Source of the DNA: Nitrospirota bacterium
GTDB lineage: Bacteria; Nitrospirota; Nitrospiria; Nitrospirales; UBA8639
NCBI GenBank assembly: GCA_029879555.1
Contig: JAOUQB010000150.1
Span: 1-6,427 of the forward strand
Length of the DNA: 6,427 nucleotides
Direction: 5' to 3'
This document shows, one piece after another, positions 5,389-6,427 of the stretch; position 1 is the stretch's first letter, and each line of letters opens with the position of its first letter. A program made the translations under genes and the position numbers. The notes under the pieces were generated by a model. The model was not told where the DNA came from. It made no database searches and saw only the letters and a list, made by a program, of their open reading frames with translations.

Positions 5389-6427
5389 TTATCGCCCCAT
5401 CGACAACACGGTCTGGAACAATTCATCAGCCACGGTAATCATTCTAGCCGAGGCTTCAAATGATCGTTGAAAACTCAGGAGATTCGTGAGCTCTTCATCC
5501 AACGACACCCCAGACACACTTTCTCGCAAACTGTGCAATTGATCAACCTCAAGGGTCACCGCATTTAACGTCAATTTCGACTCCCGAGCCGCACTCCCCA
5601 CATCACCAATGGTGATCGTGTGATAATCATTCAACGTCAGGTTTCCTAAGGAAGCTAGCCTTGAGGTATGGATGCCAACCAACGCCAACCCATTCGTATT
5701 ATCACCCGGAACTTTCGGCCCAGTGAGCGCGGTGGAAGGTTGCGAAGCCGCGGCAATTCGGTTGGTATCGGTAATGGCTAATCCAAACCGTTGAGCCGCA
5801 CCCTTATGAGCACCAAGATGAAAGACGTCTCCTGCCGCCGGCGTTCCGGTGAGCACGACATCTAAGCCATCAAAATTAAAAGAAGCCCCCGAAACATAGG
5901 CCCCTCCGGAAATCACCGTGGTACCGGTATCAATATTCACCACATCGAACGTCGCCGCTCCAGTAAATTGCACGTCATAACTTTGAAACGTCTGCAAGGG
6001 GGGACCTGTCACAGGGGTAATCGCCACGGAAGTCCCAATAGCGGTCCCAGTATTTTGATCGTCGGCTAAGGGAGCCTGTGGACTTAAGGCCGAGAAAAAT
6101 AGTTGTCCGGTTGAATCATCAAGCCCATAACCCACCGAATGCTGTTGATTCAATTCATTCACCAACACAGCCGCTGTTCGGTCTAATCGATCTTGAAAGG
6201 CGACGACATCCGTATCTCTGGCGACTAACAACCCCCCAATCTTCCCACCTTGAATTTTGTGAGAAATGGCAAAAGCATTTCCGTCGCTTCGAACAAAGGC
6301 CACATCCTCAAACGGTGGATTATCGGCATCGGGAATGGTGGCCAGTGCATTCGCATGATTCCCGCCAACCAGTAATTGTCCGCCCACGTTAATGCCAATG
6401 CCATCTCGCAATTGCACTTGCTCAATA
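5389..6427 (-). CDS. flgK: Flagellar hook-associated protein 1, FlgK (5' part outside window)
   Basis: FlgK (HAP1) is an exported axial protein forming the first junction layer on the completed hook. The reading frame is open to the window edge; 345 C-terminal residues are visible, and the N-terminal D0/D1 part is missing. In visible numbering, GINVGGQLLVGGNHAN (11-26) and GGKIGGLL (60-67) match the family. NELNQQHSVGYGLD (91-104) matches its conserved N..H..G segment. A beta-rich insert (about 150-205, with FDVVN and PAAGD) resembles one in FlgL. DNTNGLAL (242-249) precedes the C-terminal region, where SGVSLDEELTNLLSFQ (305-320) and the final helix to VLSMGR are the typical HAP1 ending. The in-frame GTG near 6417 is not a real start, since homology-bearing sequence continues upstream of it. 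The stop is TAA, 81 bases before flgL, consistent with the usual flgK-flgL operon. Confidence 0.96.
   Translation of the reverse strand, partial: IEQVQLRDGIGINVGGQLLVGGNHANALATIPDADNPPFEDVAFVRSDGNAFAISHKIQGGKIGGLLVARDTDVVAFQDRLDRTAAVLVNELNQQHSVGYGLDDSTGQLFFSALSPQAPLADDQNTGTAIGTSVAITPVTGPPLQTFQSYDVQFTGAATFDVVNIDTGTTVISGGAYVSGASFNFDGLDVVLTGTPAAGDVFHLGAHKGAAQRFGLAITDTNRIAAASQPSTALTGPKVPGDNTNGLALVGIHTSRLASLGNLTLNDYHTITIGDVGSAARESKLTLNAVTLEVDQLHSLRESVSGVSLDEELTNLLSFQRSFEASARMITVADELFQTVLSMGR

Noticed and set aside
6078..6392. A 104-codon plus-strand open frame
   Set aside because: It lies wholly antisense to the well-supported flgK coding region, has no recognisable motif and has no clear ribosome site.

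Overview
The window is one strand of a flagellar late-assembly and regulation locus. Six genes all read on the minus strand, so transcription runs from high to low coordinates: flgK (5' end cut by the window edge), flgL, a response regulator-diguanylate cyclase, a large hybrid histidine kinase, fliW, and csrA (3' end cut by the window edge). No RNA gene, mobile element, CRISPR array or convincing plus-strand gene is visible. Every gap is shorter than 100 bases, which fits a single operon or two overlapping transcripts.

The layout has three parts. Positions 4156-6427 hold the two hook-filament junction proteins, FlgK and FlgL. Positions 764-4059 hold a signalling pair: a REC-GGDEF protein with an intact active site and inhibitory site, followed two bases later by a soluble REC-REC-PAS-HisKA-HATPase-REC kinase. 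Positions 1-719 hold FliW and CsrA, the partner-switch pair that ties flagellin translation to filament assembly. The order flgK-flgL-fliW-csrA is the classical one in bacteria that use FliW. The unusual point is the c-di-GMP/phosphorelay cassette inserted between flgL and fliW.

Read together, the locus suggests coordinated control of motility. FlgK and FlgL build the junction on which the filament grows, and FliW and CsrA sense flagellin and adjust translation. The inserted pair could couple an intracellular signal to c-di-GMP, which commonly opposes motility. Three leaders (flgL, fliW, csrA) can be drawn as small hairpins carrying GGA at or near the ribosome binding site, the type of site CsrA recognises. 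This is inference from sequence only.

The organism is a flagellated bacterium with roughly balanced base composition. FliW together with a CsrA that keeps Asn55 argues against the enteric/pseudomonad type of CsrA system. The multi-domain signalling style would fit Nitrospirota or a deltaproteobacterial-type lineage, but this placement is weak. I see unusual gene organisation and testable regulatory sites, not a clearly new class of biological system.
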